A stretch of DNA of 64,000 bases from Paenibacillus rhizovicinus (GCF_010365285.1 NZ_CP048286.1:1941001-2005000), one strand, 5' to 3'; positions 34,358 to 43,670 are shown, counted from the stretch's first letter. Translations and numbers: made by a program. Notes: a model not told the origin generated them from the sequence alone.

Positions 34358-34380
34358 CTTTGTTTGTCTACTAAACAAAG
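34358..34380. promoter_or_regulatory. XylR operator and xylA promoter region
   Basis: CTTTGTTT-N7-AAACAAAG is a palindrome like the known XylR operators of Bacilli (TTTGTTT half sites). On the minus strand TAGACA, an 18-base spacer and TAATAT fit a promoter for xylA, with the operator over its -35. It sits between divergent xylA and xylR, so it may control both. Confidence 0.75.
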
Positions 34381-34478
34381 AAAGTTTTTTTTGACAGCTC
34401 CCAGCTATAGAATCCTGCTCTGGCACGTGGTACAATCGTACCCATACTATTGAAGGCACCGGAGGAAATGGGAGAATC

Positions 34479-35642
34479 ATGAAGCAAACCGGAGATTTGA
34501 CGCTCGTCAAAAAAATGAATACCGCCATCGTGCTGGACGCCGTGCTTCGTTACGCGCCGCTGTCACGGGCTCAAATCTCGGAACGTACGGGGCTGAACAA
34601 AGCGACGGTGTCGAGCCTCGTGCAGGATCTGATCGACAGTCACCTCGTGGCCGACATCGGTCCCGGCGAATCGAGCGGCGGACGGAAGCCGAATCTGCTG
34701 GAATTCCGGTCGCGCTCGGGCTATGCCGTCGGCATCGATCTCGGCGTCAATTATATCCGCGGCATTCTGACGGATCTCGAAGGCAGCGTCGTTGCCGAAC
34801 GCCGGATCACGCTGCGGACGCAGGACGCGGACAGCGTCATCGCCCAGCTGTTCGACTGCATTGAAGCGCTGCGGAGCGAGATCCCGGCCTGCCCGTACGG
34901 CATGGTGGGCATCGGCATCGGCGTGCCCGGGCTCGTTAACGCCGAAGGAACGATTCTGTTCGCGCCGAACCTCTCCTGGCCGGAGGTTCCCCTGCGCGCG
35001 CTCGCGGAAGAACGCTTCGGCGTGCCCGTCACGATCGACAACGAAGCGAACGCCGGCGCGCAAGGCGAGCAGCGCTACGGCGCCGGCCGCGGGATCGCGA
35101 ATCAGATCTACGTCAGCGTCGGCATCGGGATCGGCACGGGGATGATTTTGAACAAGGAGCTGTACAAAGGCGCGGGCGGCTTCTCGGGCGAGCTCGGCCA
35201 TCTCTCCATTCATGCGGACGGCAAGCCTTGCCGCTGCGGCAATCAAGGCTGCTGGGAGCTGTACGCCTCGGAGAACGCGCTGCTCGAACAGGCGGCCCCG
35301 CTCGGTTATCACGACCTCGACAGCCTGCTCGATGCGGCCCGCGGCGGCGAAGCCGAAGTCGTCGCCTTGTTCGCCGGTATCGGGGAAGCGCTCGGCGTCG
35401 GCATCGCGAACATCGTGAACGTGTTCAATCCCGACGTGGTCATCGTCGGCAACGTTATGCGCCGCGCCGAAGCGTGGATCGGCGACGCCATGCAGCGCAC
35501 CGTCGCCCGGCGGGCGCTGAAGCATCACCGCGGCAAGCTGAGCGTGCTATTCGCGGAGCAGGGCGAGAAATCCGCCGTGCGCGGAGCAGCGTATTATGCG
35601 ATATCCGCCTTTCTGGCGAAAATGAAAGGAAGCGGCGTCTGA
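34479..35642 (+). CDS. xylR: xylose repressor, ROK family
   Basis: Repressor of 387 residues: an N-terminal winged helix-turn-helix (LSRAQISERTGLNKATVSSLVQDLIDSHLV) and a ROK domain with the ATPase-like GIDLGVNYIRGILTDLEGSV, sugar/Zn region GELGHLSIHADGKPCRCGNQGCWELYASE and IVNVFNPDVVIVGN. The Cys-rich zinc motif of ROK proteins is complete. It is divergent from xylA across the palindromic operator and probably responds to xylose. Confidence 0.95.
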   Translation: MKQTGDLTLVKKMNTAIVLDAVLRYAPLSRAQISERTGLNKATVSSLVQDLIDSHLVADIGPGESSGGRKPNLLEFRSRSGYAVGIDLGVNYIRGILTDLEGSVVAERRITLRTQDADSVIAQLFDCIEALRSEIPACPYGMVGIGIGVPGLVNAEGTILFAPNLSWPEVPLRALAEERFGVPVTIDNEANAGAQGEQRYGAGRGIANQIYVSVGIGIGTGMILNKELYKGAGGFSGELGHLSIHADGKPCRCGNQGCWELYASENALLEQAAPLGYHDLDSLLDAARGGEAEVVALFAGIGEALGVGIANIVNVFNPDVVIVGNVMRRAEAWIGDAMQRTVARRALKHHRGKLSVLFAEQGEKSAVRGAAYYAISAFLAKMKGSGV

Positions 35643-35663
35643 GGACGCCGCTTCTTCTTTGTT
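35629..35663 (+). terminator. terminator overlapping the xylR stop codon
   Basis: A perfect 11-bp stem (35629-35639 with 35644-35654) has the TGA stop in its loop and a CTTCTTTG tail. The terminator starts within the last codons of xylR. Confidence 0.75.
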
Positions 35664-35691
35664 ATAAACCAGCCATTACAAAACCAGCCAT

Positions 35692-36435
35692 TTACACCGC
35701 AGTAAACCCGCCGTCTACGAGCAGCGTCGTTCCCGTAATGAACGATGCGTCGTCGCTGGCCAGGAACAAGACGGCTTTCGCAACTTCCTCCGGACGGCCG
35801 AGCCTGCCCATCGGATGAAGGCCGATCAGATGCTGCGTGACGGCTTCGGGCAGGTTGCCGATCAGCGGCGTATCGATGTAGCCCGGGCAGATCGCGTTCA
35901 CGCGAATGCCTTTGGCCGCGTAATCCGCGCCCATCGTCTGGGTCAGCAGCTTGACGCCGCCTTTGGCTGCCGCGTAGGCCGTAACGCCCGCTTTGCCGAC
36001 ATGGCTGTGAATGGAACCGCAGTTGACGATCGTGCCGCCGCCGTTTTGCGTCAGCATTTGCTTGATCGCGTACTTATCGCAGAGGAAGACGCCTGTCAGA
36101 TTGATGTCGATCGTACGCTGCCACGCGTCCGCTTCCAGCTTGTCGGCAGGGGCGTCCTTCGCGATTCCCGCGTTCGCGAACAAAATATCCAAACGGCCGT
36201 ATTTGCTCACCGTTTCGTCCACCATATGGATGACCTGCTCTTCTTTCGTCACGTCGGTCTTGACGTATATGGTATCGAAGCCTTCCGCGTTCAGCTTATC
36301 CGAAACCGCCTGCCCCTGATCGGAGTAATCGGCAATGACCGCCTTCGCGCCTTCCTGCGCGAATAACCGGACCGTGACTTCGCCGATACCGCTGGCTCCG
36401 CCCGTGACAATGACAACTTTGGATTGGAATCTCAT
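35692..36435 (-). CDS. short-chain dehydrogenase/reductase
   Basis: Classical SDR of 247 residues. Cofactor motif TGGASGIGEVT, NAG in LFANAGIAKD, catalytic Ser region NCGSIHSHVGKAGVTAYAAAKGGVKLL with Tyr and Lys (YAAAK), and PGYIDTPLIGNLP after it. The Asp in VIADYSDQG after the second strand points to NAD(H). Its place beside the xyl genes suggests sugar or polyol oxidation, but the substrate is not shown. Confidence 0.93.
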   Translation of the reverse strand: MRFQSKVVIVTGGASGIGEVTVRLFAQEGAKAVIADYSDQGQAVSDKLNAEGFDTIYVKTDVTKEEQVIHMVDETVSKYGRLDILFANAGIAKDAPADKLEADAWQRTIDINLTGVFLCDKYAIKQMLTQNGGGTIVNCGSIHSHVGKAGVTAYAAAKGGVKLLTQTMGADYAAKGIRVNAICPGYIDTPLIGNLPEAVTQHLIGLHPMGRLGRPEEVAKAVLFLASDDASFITGTTLLVDGGFTAV

Positions 36436-36661
36436 CTGTTTCCCGCTTCCTTTCGGCGCCTGCGCAATTGTAAGGTGTCAACGACACCGTCGGACTCCAG
36501 TATTCTTTCGCGCTTTTACCGAAAATATGAAAAAAACCGATGTAATCCTTCTCTTTAATGCATATCAATCATTAGGTAAAGTTGGTACAGCGACTAGGCG
36601 GCGAGCCTTGCGCGTCATGAACCCAGCAAACCTATTCTGCATGCATCGGGGGCCATTCGGA

Positions 36662-37621
36662 ATGATGTTCGGCGTACTCGGGATTTCCGGTCTTTCCTTC
36701 TTGCTTGTCGCAGCGTTCACGCCCTTGCTCATATGGGGGCTGCGCAGTCTGAAGCTCACGCAGCCCATTCGCTCCGAGCTGCCTCCCGACCATCAAGCCA
36801 AGCGGGGGACGCCGCTGATGGCCGGGCTTATTTTGCTTATCGGCGTGGTTACGTCTCTGCGATTCCACCTTGCCCCGCTCATGGTGTTTCTGTGCGCAGC
36901 GTTTCTCTTATTCAGTTCGATCGGCTTCATGGATGATTTCAAGAAAGCATCGCAGCAGGACCCCGCAGGCATTTCCGGACGGACGAAGCTTCTATTCCAA
37001 TTTGCAATGACGGGCATTCTGCTCTTCGCGTTGTTCCGTTCGTTCCATCTAACGAGCGATATCGCGTTGTTCCATGGATTTCAGCTGCATCTGCCCGTTG
37101 CCGTCTACATCCTGATCATGCTGCTGTTCGTCGTGGGATCGGCGAATGCGATTAATTTCACCGATGGCCTGGACGGGCTGTTGATCAACGTTGCCATGCC
37201 GACTTACTTCTTCTTCTTTCTCATCTCGGACAAGCCTGAAGTGCAGACCTTCTCCCTCGTCATGATCGGCTGTCTGCTCGGATTGTTTCTCTATAATATC
37301 TATCCCGCCCGGGCGTTCATGGGAGATACGGGGTCGCTGGCGATTGGCGGATCGCTCTCGATCTTGGCGGTCATCGAGAAGGTGGAAATCTTGATCCCCA
37401 TCCTGTTCTCCGTCTATCTGGCCGAACAATGCTCGGTCATCCTGCAAGTCTGGTACTATAAACGGACCAAATTGCGCCTATTCAGAATGGCTCCGATTCA
37501 TTATCATTTCAGCCTGAAGCATGGCTGGAGCGAGAACAAGATCGTCATGGTATTCGGGTTCGTTTCGTGGGCGTCCGTGCTGGTCTGTTGGCTGATTTGG
37601 AAATTCGCCCTTGCTCGTTAG
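36662..37621 (+). CDS. MraY-family phosphosugar transferase (stand-alone paralogue)
   Basis: Polytopic membrane enzyme of about 319 residues that should transfer a phospho-MurNAc-type sugar to undecaprenyl phosphate. The ATG at 36662 with GGGGG upstream is preferred; 36617 is an alternative. Motifs: GFMDDFKKAS (Asp pair), NAINFTDGLDGL, RAFMGDTGSLAIGG, and APIHYHFSLKHGWSE, where the usual His triplet HHH reads HYH. It is outside any cell-division cluster, so it is probably a second copy with special use, such as sporulation or another envelope polymer. Confidence 0.85.
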   Translation: MMFGVLGISGLSFLLVAAFTPLLIWGLRSLKLTQPIRSELPPDHQAKRGTPLMAGLILLIGVVTSLRFHLAPLMVFLCAAFLLFSSIGFMDDFKKASQQDPAGISGRTKLLFQFAMTGILLFALFRSFHLTSDIALFHGFQLHLPVAVYILIMLLFVVGSANAINFTDGLDGLLINVAMPTYFFFFLISDKPEVQTFSLVMIGCLLGLFLYNIYPARAFMGDTGSLAIGGSLSILAVIEKVEILIPILFSVYLAEQCSVILQVWYYKRTKLRLFRMAPIHYHFSLKHGWSENKIVMVFGFVSWASVLVCWLIWKFALAR

Positions 37622-37646
37622 GGACAAGCCCGGCGAAAAGTTAAAA

Positions 37647-37680
37647 AAAAGCGCTGCCGCATCGGCAACGCTTTTCTTAT
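37647..37680. terminator. bidirectional terminator between mraY-like and GH127 genes
   Basis: AAAGCGCTGCCG/CGGCAACGCTTT stem with an A run on one side and TTTTCTTA on the other, between two converging genes. Confidence 0.8.
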
Positions 37681-37682
37681 TG

Positions 37683-39623
37683 TTACAGCCTCATCCACAC
37701 GCTCATTTCGCCCGGCGCGCGATTCCCCCATAGATAATAAGGGATCGCCTTGAACCGGGCAGCCCTCTTCTTCTCCTGGTCAAGCGGCCGATAAGGCAGT
37801 CCGTCCTCCCATGCGGTATCGTCCGCTACCCGAGCGTCGCCCTCTACGACAACGCAGCCGCCCAGCAGATCAGCATCCGCATAGCTCCTCAGATTCGGTT
37901 CCGCGGCCATGGAAAGCGAAGCCAGCGGAGCGCCATTATCCGCTTGTTCCACGCAGTAAACGAAGGGACCGCGCTGGATGGCCGCCTTGCCTGCATCGGC
38001 CCGGATTTGCGGATGGGCGGCGACGAGCTTCGTCTCCATCGGGAGCAGCCATTCCACGCGATCCCCGTCCGCCCACCGGCGTTCCGCTTTCGCATAGCCT
38101 TTCTCCACGCGATACTCCCGTTCCTCGCCGTTCACATTCAGCACCGGACGTCCGTCCTGGAACCATGCCGGAATACGCAGTCCAAGCTCGAACGCGGCAC
38201 CTTCCCGAGCTTCCGGCAGCGACACCGTGAACTCGACCCGGCCATCCCAAGGGAGCGCCGAATGCTGGCGCAGCGCGACTGTGCCGCAGGCAAGCTCGAA
38301 CGAGGCTTCGCTTCCGATATACAGATGCGCGTAGACGGTCTTACCGTCATCCGACACGTCATAGATGTAATCGTTCAACGAGCTGAGCAGGCGGGCAACG
38401 TTCGGAGGACAGCAGGAACAGCCGAACCACTTCTGTCTCACCGGCTTCACATGGCGCCGGTCGGGATTGTGGATGCTCGCATCCGGCCATACTTCGAGCG
38501 GATTGACATAGAAGAAATGCTTGCCGTCCGTGGACATGCTGCCAAGTACATTGTTGTACAACGCCCGTTCCATGACATCCGCGTATTCGCTCTTGGCTTC
38601 CAATCGGAGCATCCGCCGCGCCCAGAAGATCAAGCCGATCGAGGCGCAGGTTTCCGCGTAGACGGTATCGTTAGGCAGATCGTAATCGAACGTGAAAGCC
38701 TCGCCGAGATGCGTCGCGCCGATGCCTCCCGTAATATACATTTGCTTGCCGGTCGTATTCGCCCACAATCGCTCGCAGGCTTCGCGCAGCTTGTCGTCGC
38801 CGGTCAATCGCGCGAGATCGGCCATCGCCGTGTACATATAGACGGCCCGAACGGAGTGACCGACCGCGACCGACTGCTCCCGTACGGGAAGATGGCTTTG
38901 ATACACCTCCAGATTAGGCGTGCCTTGCGACCAGATCCCCGTCCGGCCGCGGCGTTCCCATTCCCCGATGAAATAGTTCGGCTTGCTCCCGCGCTCATCG
39001 ATGAAATACCGGCTTAGCGCCAAATATCGTTCTTCTCCCGTGACTCCGTGCAGCTTGACCAGCGCCAATTCAATCTCCTGATGCCCGCAATAGGCCCGAA
39101 TTTGACCAGCCTCGGTGCCGAAGGTCCGTTCGATGAGATCCGCGAACCGGCAGGCGATATCGAGCAGGCTGCGTTTGCCCGTCGCCTCGCAATAGGCAAC
39201 GGCAGCTTCGATCAGATGTCCCGCGCAATACAGTTCATGGGCTTCGTATAAATTCGTCCACTGCTTACCCGGTTCTTGAATCGTAAAATACGTGTTCAAA
39301 TAACCGTTGTCATGCTGCGCTTGGCCGATTAAAGCGATGGCCTCATCCGCGACCTTCTCGAGTTCAGGGTCCGGATGGCGGCGAAGCGAATAAGCAACGG
39401 CCTCCAGCCATTTGTACAGATCGCTGTCCTGAAAGATCCAGCCGCCGAACTCGCCTTCTTCCAGTCCTGCCGCAATCCGGAAATTCCGGATCGCATAGCT
39501 GGGCTCCGCGTCCGCGATCCGATCGTTGAGCGCTTCCCACTGATAGGGAATGACCGTACTGCGGACAAGCTCCGAGTATCGGTTCCAGAATTCGTCCTGA
39601 ATATGAATTTTACTGGTTTGCAT
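37683..39623 (-). CDS. GH127 beta-L-arabinofuranosidase
   Basis: Glycoside hydrolase of 646 residues; start at 39623 has GAGGTG 7 bases upstream. No signal peptide, so it should act on imported arabino-oligosaccharides. The zinc/nucleophile set of the family is complete: YAETCASIGLIFWARRML (Glu and Cys ligands) and WFGCSCCPPNVARLLSSL (nucleophile Cys and ligand Cys). The (alpha/alpha)6 barrel covers about residues 1-420, with beta-sandwich domains after it. It is divergent from an AraC regulator that probably controls it. Confidence 0.95.
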   Translation of the reverse strand: MQTSKIHIQDEFWNRYSELVRSTVIPYQWEALNDRIADAEPSYAIRNFRIAAGLEEGEFGGWIFQDSDLYKWLEAVAYSLRRHPDPELEKVADEAIALIGQAQHDNGYLNTYFTIQEPGKQWTNLYEAHELYCAGHLIEAAVAYCEATGKRSLLDIACRFADLIERTFGTEAGQIRAYCGHQEIELALVKLHGVTGEERYLALSRYFIDERGSKPNYFIGEWERRGRTGIWSQGTPNLEVYQSHLPVREQSVAVGHSVRAVYMYTAMADLARLTGDDKLREACERLWANTTGKQMYITGGIGATHLGEAFTFDYDLPNDTVYAETCASIGLIFWARRMLRLEAKSEYADVMERALYNNVLGSMSTDGKHFFYVNPLEVWPDASIHNPDRRHVKPVRQKWFGCSCCPPNVARLLSSLNDYIYDVSDDGKTVYAHLYIGSEASFELACGTVALRQHSALPWDGRVEFTVSLPEAREGAAFELGLRIPAWFQDGRPVLNVNGEEREYRVEKGYAKAERRWADGDRVEWLLPMETKLVAAHPQIRADAGKAAIQRGPFVYCVEQADNGAPLASLSMAAEPNLRSYADADLLGGCVVVEGDARVADDTAWEDGLPYRPLDQEKKRAARFKAIPYYLWGNRAPGEMSVWMRL

Positions 39624-39753
39624 ATGCATACACCTCGAAAATGATAATATTTGACTCTTCATATAGTCGAGTATATGCTTTTTCTATAAGCTGGACTAGA
39701 AACGGAATGAGCTTTTTTCTATACAAAATCACACAGGAAAGCAGGGGAATTAG

Positions 39754-40608
39754 GTGACGATCGAAACCTGCGTGGAATTGAAAACGCCGCCGCTTCCCTA
39801 TTACTGGGAATCCGGCCGTACGGTCTTCCAGGCGTCGGACCGTCATCCGAATCGCAGACAATTCGGCCTCTTCGATCTGCTCTTCGTCGCGAGCGGCGGG
39901 CTTCACATCGGGGAGAATGGCGAGGAATGGTCGCTTGGCGAAGGAGATACGCTGCTGCTGCTGCCGGAAGGAGAGCATTACGCGGTCAAACCATGCGAGC
40001 GTGAAACGGTCTTCTACTGGGTGCATTTCGAGCATAGCGCCTGGCAGCAAGGTCCTCCGGCACCCCTAGTGGACCTGCCCGAGCCGCAATCGCCGTTCGA
40101 TCATCCGAAGTCGATTCGCATTCCTAAGCATGCCTCGCTGCCGAACCCCATGCTGGCATTCGAACTGCTGCAGCGGCTGATCGAGCTGCCCGTAGGCGAC
40201 TGTTTCTGGGAGAAACAGCATCTGCTGACGCGGCTGCTCGCCATGCTGGAAGATGTAAGCTCTGCCGTCGCAGCGAATTCCCCGCCGGCCCGGCTTGCCG
40301 AGAAAGCCGCCGCTTATCTGCAGCAGCACTACCGGGAGGACATGACGAACGAGAAGCTGGCCGAGGCGCTCCACTTCCATCCGAATTACGTGGTTCGCTG
40401 CATGAAAATGAAATACGGCATGACGCCGGTCCATTATTTGCTCCAATTCCGAATGGAACGGGCGAAGCAGCTCCTCGTCTCGACGGAGTGGTCCATCGAT
40501 CGCATCGCCGAAGAAGTGGGATTCCGCTATTCGCCGTACTTCTCCGCCTGTTTCAAACGCAGCATCGGCATAACGCCGCTCCGGTATCGCAAGCAATATC
40601 TCGTCTAG
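39754..40608 (+). CDS. AraC-family regulator of the GH127 gene
   Basis: Regulator of 284 residues starting with GTG at 39754 (GGGGA upstream). N-terminal cupin (FVASGGLHIGENGEEWSLGEGDTLLLLPEGEHY) for ligand sensing; C-terminal HTH pair (MTNEKLAEALHFHPNYVVRCMKMKYGMTP, then SIDRIAEEVGFRYSPYFSACFKRSIGITPLRYRKQ). It is divergent from the GH127 gene with a 130-base gap, so it probably activates it in response to arabinose-type sugars. Confidence 0.92.
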   Translation: MTIETCVELKTPPLPYYWESGRTVFQASDRHPNRRQFGLFDLLFVASGGLHIGENGEEWSLGEGDTLLLLPEGEHYAVKPCERETVFYWVHFEHSAWQQGPPAPLVDLPEPQSPFDHPKSIRIPKHASLPNPMLAFELLQRLIELPVGDCFWEKQHLLTRLLAMLEDVSSAVAANSPPARLAEKAAAYLQQHYREDMTNEKLAEALHFHPNYVVRCMKMKYGMTPVHYLLQFRMERAKQLLVSTEWSIDRIAEEVGFRYSPYFSACFKRSIGITPLRYRKQYLV

Positions 40609-40635
40609 CTTGAACAGCGCGAACAGCGCGCGAAG

Positions 40636-40663
40636 AGGAGCCTTCGACTCGAGGCTCCTTTTT
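40636..40663 (+). terminator. terminator after the AraC gene
   Basis: AGGAGCCT/AGGCTCCT stem followed by TTTTTCG. Confidence 0.8.
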
Positions 40664-40713
40664 CGATGACGCGAAGCTTCTCTTTCGAAGACTCGCTTCT
40701 CCTCGACTCTCCT

Positions 40714-41118
40714 TCATCTTCGCTTTGCTTCGTTTCCGTGAAGGATTTCGATCCTCGATACGGCCAAACCGCTATCGAAATACGGGGAATCCAAGTAAAT
40801 GTCGACCTCGTCCATGACGGACCCATGCGCAATCCGTCCATGAATCTTCACGCTATAGCCTCCGTGTCCATCCGCTCGAATGCCATCCACCTCGTAGGAC
40901 GCGGATTGGACCGCTCCGAACTTCCCGCTCACCGCTTGGTCGATTCTCGAGTGGAGCTCGAATAACAGAACTTCATTCACTAGCTTCATGTTCGAGAGCG
41001 GTTCAACGTAAAGGTCATGCGGGGATTCGGCGGCGGGCTCCGCATGCCCCAGTCCGGAATCGGCACAGGCGAGCATCGCCGCAAGAACCATTAGGGTCAA
41101 AATCCGATGCGGCTTCAA
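40714..41118 (-). CDS. secreted protein of unknown function
   Basis: A small exported protein, about 134 residues if started at the TTG at 41118 (GAGGAG upstream); another TTG at 41184 gives 156. The signal peptide KPHRILTLMVLAAMLACADSGLGHAEP is clear. The mature part (NMKLVNEVLLFELHSRIDQAV, ASYEVDGIRADGHGGYSVKIHGRI) suggests a small cystatin-like domain as in DUF3888-type proteins; I cannot confirm this. The start codon is uncertain. Confidence 0.65.
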   Translation of the reverse strand: MKPHRILTLMVLAAMLACADSGLGHAEPAAESPHDLYVEPLSNMKLVNEVLLFELHSRIDQAVSGKFGAVQSASYEVDGIRADGHGGYSVKIHGRIAHGSVMDEVDIYLDSPYFDSGLAVSRIEILHGNEAKRR

Positions 41119-41203
41119 CGTTCGGCAGTGCTCCTCTCGAATCAGTTCTATATAGTGTTTCAGTAATTTGCCGGAGTATTCCAATAAGCCGCAAGTTCAC
41201 CGT

Positions 41204-41245
41204 TCACTGCTCACTGCTCACTGCTCACTGCTCACTGCTCACTGC
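41204..41245. repeat. six tandem copies of TCACTGC
   Basis: Six exact 7-bp units in a row, in the gap between two secreted-protein genes. No coding role is seen. Such short arrays change length easily. Confidence 0.9.
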
Positions 41246-41343
41246 GCACGACCGTTAACGCAAGGAAGGCCGCTGAACCCCCCGGGTCAGCAGCCTTCCG
41301 ATTGTTTATTCGAACACCGTTTACAGCGATGCCCCGCGTACGA

Positions 41344-42195
41344 CTACGCTTTATAACCGATACGCTCTCCTTGATAGAAGCCATCCTGAAACGCAAAGCG
41401 AATTTCCAATTGCCCTGCGGAGTTCGCAGGCGAAAACCACAACGGCAGTACGGCATAGAGCGTTCCCTGACGGACTTCGTACTGAATGACCTGGCCGTAT
41501 GCCGGACGATCGTACCACCATTGCGCTCCGTTGCTTTCGAAATCCTCGGCCGGGATTCCGTGCGGAATCAGCCGATCCGCGTGATCGATTTGGATATGGG
41601 CACCCTCAGCCGTCACTTTTCCCGGCACGACATGTTTTAACGCATAGGTCTGCCAGTCTTCTAATGGAATTTCCGAGAACGTCTCACTGTCGAATATATG
41701 CGCTTCTTCCAATTTGGTCCCTGTCCCGTAGCCGGTGGTCAGAATAACCAGCAGTTCATTCTTGCCGTCCTTGTTCAAGTCTTCCAGCATGATCCGCGGG
41801 GCGTAGGAGGGATTGCCGACGTTGTACCAGAACGGGAATTTTCGTGCCATGTTCCCGAACGTCATTCTCATTCCCCAATAGTCTCCATTGACCTTCGTTC
41901 CCCATAGGACAGCTTTCTGATTTCCTTTCGAATATTGCGTCAACCGATCTTCTTTATCCGTAATGGATACCTCCGACGTTCGACCATTCCATTGCACGTC
42001 CTTGCCAAGCGATTCCGCCGCCGAGCGGATAGGAATCATCACGCTTCCGTTGTCCAGGACAGGACCCTTGCCGGTTTTCGCCTCTGCCCCGTTCACGATC
42101 AGACGAATATGACGTTCGGCTATTACCGTGGTGGTCGTCCCCACAAGAACCGCTGCGCTCAGTATCAACACAACCGCTAACTTCTTCCGCCTCAC
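41344..42195 (-). CDS. secreted stalk-domain protein (copper amine oxidase N-like)
   Basis: Exported protein of 283 residues with a signal peptide (LAVVLILSAAVLVGTTTTVIA). The stalk domain (IRLIVNGAEAKTGKGPVLDNGSVMIPIRSAAESLGKDVQWNGRTSEVSI) is the copper-amine-oxidase-N-like domain common in Paenibacillus exoproteins; it has no oxidase activity of its own. A segment DLNKDGKNELLVILTTGYG resembles an FG-GAP calcium loop. Function unknown, probably cell-surface. Confidence 0.88.
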   Translation of the reverse strand: MRRKKLAVVLILSAAVLVGTTTTVIAERHIRLIVNGAEAKTGKGPVLDNGSVMIPIRSAAESLGKDVQWNGRTSEVSITDKEDRLTQYSKGNQKAVLWGTKVNGDYWGMRMTFGNMARKFPFWYNVGNPSYAPRIMLEDLNKDGKNELLVILTTGYGTGTKLEEAHIFDSETFSEIPLEDWQTYALKHVVPGKVTAEGAHIQIDHADRLIPHGIPAEDFESNGAQWWYDRPAYGQVIQYEVRQGTLYAVLPLWFSPANSAGQLEIRFAFQDGFYQGERIGYKA

Positions 42196-42247
42196 AGTAA
42201 CACTCCCTACTTTCGTTTCATTGCGTTGTTGACTCGCACATTCACCG

Positions 42248-42441
42248 TAACGAACCCAGCAAGCGTTATTTGGCGGTTTTAGCGCCCATTTGAGTTCTAA
42301 CGAACCGAGGAAAGCTTAATCAAGCGTAATCCATAGGAAATCGAGCAAAATGGCTGGGTCTGAACGGAATAGCGCGTGGACGATTCGTTAGAATTTCAAC
42401 AGGCCGAAAAAACCAACAATAAGGGCTGTACGGTTCGTTAA
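42248..42441. repeat. four-box inverted repeat element, copy 2
   Basis: Boxes at 42248 and 42298 (forward) and 42368 and 42418 (reverse), spacings 50, 70 and 50. They share TAACGAAYC and a TTATT/CTATT end with the boxes at 17428-17622. The sequence between boxes is poorly conserved, so the layout itself is what is kept. Confidence 0.75.
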
Positions 42442-42465
42442 ATTATGAGGCCGGCGGGCTCGCAC

Positions 42466-42593
42466 GTTCTTGGCGGCAGCTCCGTGTGTTTGCTCTTGGC
42501 GCACGGTCTTGGCGTAGCTCTTTGTGTTTGCTCTTGGCACACGATCTTGGCGTAGCTCTGTGTGTTCGCTCTTGCCGCATGTTCTTGGCGTTA
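42466..42593. repeat. 38-39-bp tandem repeat
   Basis: Units of TTCTTGGCG...TGTTTGCTCTTGGC start at 42466, 42505 and 42543, with a partial one at 42581. They are degenerate. There are no unique spacers, so this is not a CRISPR array. No gene is seen between 42196 and 42677. Confidence 0.75.
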
Positions 42594-42677
42594 CCTCTTT
42601 TGCTATTTCCAGCGCTCGCACTTTCCCAGTAACGAGCGCCCATTTTCAAGAAAACAGCGCAGCGCCCCGCACATCAT

Positions 42678-43670
42678 CTATGCGCCGACGGCGTCGCTCC
42701 GCTTCTCGCCTTTCTTGGCGATGGCCAGCGTGCCGGTTTCTTTATCCACTTCGCCGAACCCGTAATGCTTGTAGCCCGTCTGCGTGAACGCCCCCGCGGC
42801 ATCGACGACGCCGTATTCCGTCCAGCCCGTCTCGCCGAAAATGCCGCTGTTGTAATACACGTAATCGCCGCTCGGCTTCGGCGCAGTCCCTACGCTTTCG
42901 GTCCAGCTCCGCTTCATGAAGCTGCGCAGCCGATCCTCCTTGTTCCCGGACAATCGGCCCTCCCACGTCACGACCGCCTTAGCATCCTTGATTTCAACCA
43001 GTTCCGCTAGATCCCCTTCGATCTGAATGAAGCGAAGCGCTTCTCCCTCGCGGAACAGTACCGTCATGCCGTCTGCCTCTCCCACGTTGCGTGCGACCAT
43101 CGGTTTAATCGCATACTGCGGATCATAACCGAGGCTGACCGCATTGATGCGCGCTTCCGCGAGGTCTCCGTTGTACAGCGTATCGATCTTCTGCTTGCCG
43201 AGCGTCGATGCGATGAAGACCGCATTGTCGTGCCAATCGGCGGCATACCCGAACTGGGTAGCCAGAAAACGCAGCGGCACGTAGGCGCGGCCGCCGTGCA
43301 GCTTCATCGGCGAGTCCAGCCGATCCGTCGCTTGGCTTACGCCTCCGGGCTGCTCGCGGTAGACGACGGCAACGCCGCTGAAAGCCGTGAAGCGGACGGT
43401 TACGTTCCATTTGCGAACGGTTGCCGTATTCGTCTTGGCATCCCATTGCACGTTCGCGCCGAACGCTTCCGTGACCGCGCGCAGCGGCACGAGCACCCGC
43501 CCATGATCGACGAGCGGCGCCGCGTCCGCTTGAACCGTTTTCCCCATGACGTCGATTCGAATCGCCGGCGATGCCGCATCCGCGTATGTCCGGCCAGCTC
43601 CCGGCGAAACGAAGAACGCCCCTGCCATGACGGACGCCGCCACCATGACGGCCGTAAATTTCTTATTCAT
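42678..43670 (-). CDS. secreted stalk-domain protein (copper amine oxidase N-like)
   Basis: Exported protein of 330 residues. The ATG at 43670 is preferred over the GTG at 43679 because AGGAG then has normal spacing. Signal peptide FTAVMVAASVMAGAFFVSP; two stalk-domain halves (VDHGRVLVPLRAVTEAFGANVQWDAKT and LHGGRAYVPLRFLATQFGYAADWHDN) around residues 40-170. The C-terminal half is not recognised. It is a paralogue in design of the gene at 41344-42195. Confidence 0.9.
   Translation of the reverse strand: MNKKFTAVMVAASVMAGAFFVSPGAGRTYADAASPAIRIDVMGKTVQADAAPLVDHGRVLVPLRAVTEAFGANVQWDAKTNTATVRKWNVTVRFTAFSGVAVVYREQPGGVSQATDRLDSPMKLHGGRAYVPLRFLATQFGYAADWHDNAVFIASTLGKQKIDTLYNGDLAEARINAVSLGYDPQYAIKPMVARNVGEADGMTVLFREGEALRFIQIEGDLAELVEIKDAKAVVTWEGRLSGNKEDRLRSFMKRSWTESVGTAPKPSGDYVYYNSGIFGETGWTEYGVVDAAGAFTQTGYKHYGFGEVDKETGTLAIAKKGEKRSDAVGA

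Noticed and set aside
36335-36661. Longer N-terminus for the MraY-like protein
   Set aside because: The extra residues overlap the opposite SDR gene and have no membrane or MraY character.
42466-42593. CRISPR array
   Set aside because: The units are directly adjacent and degenerate, with no unique spacers and no cas genes nearby.
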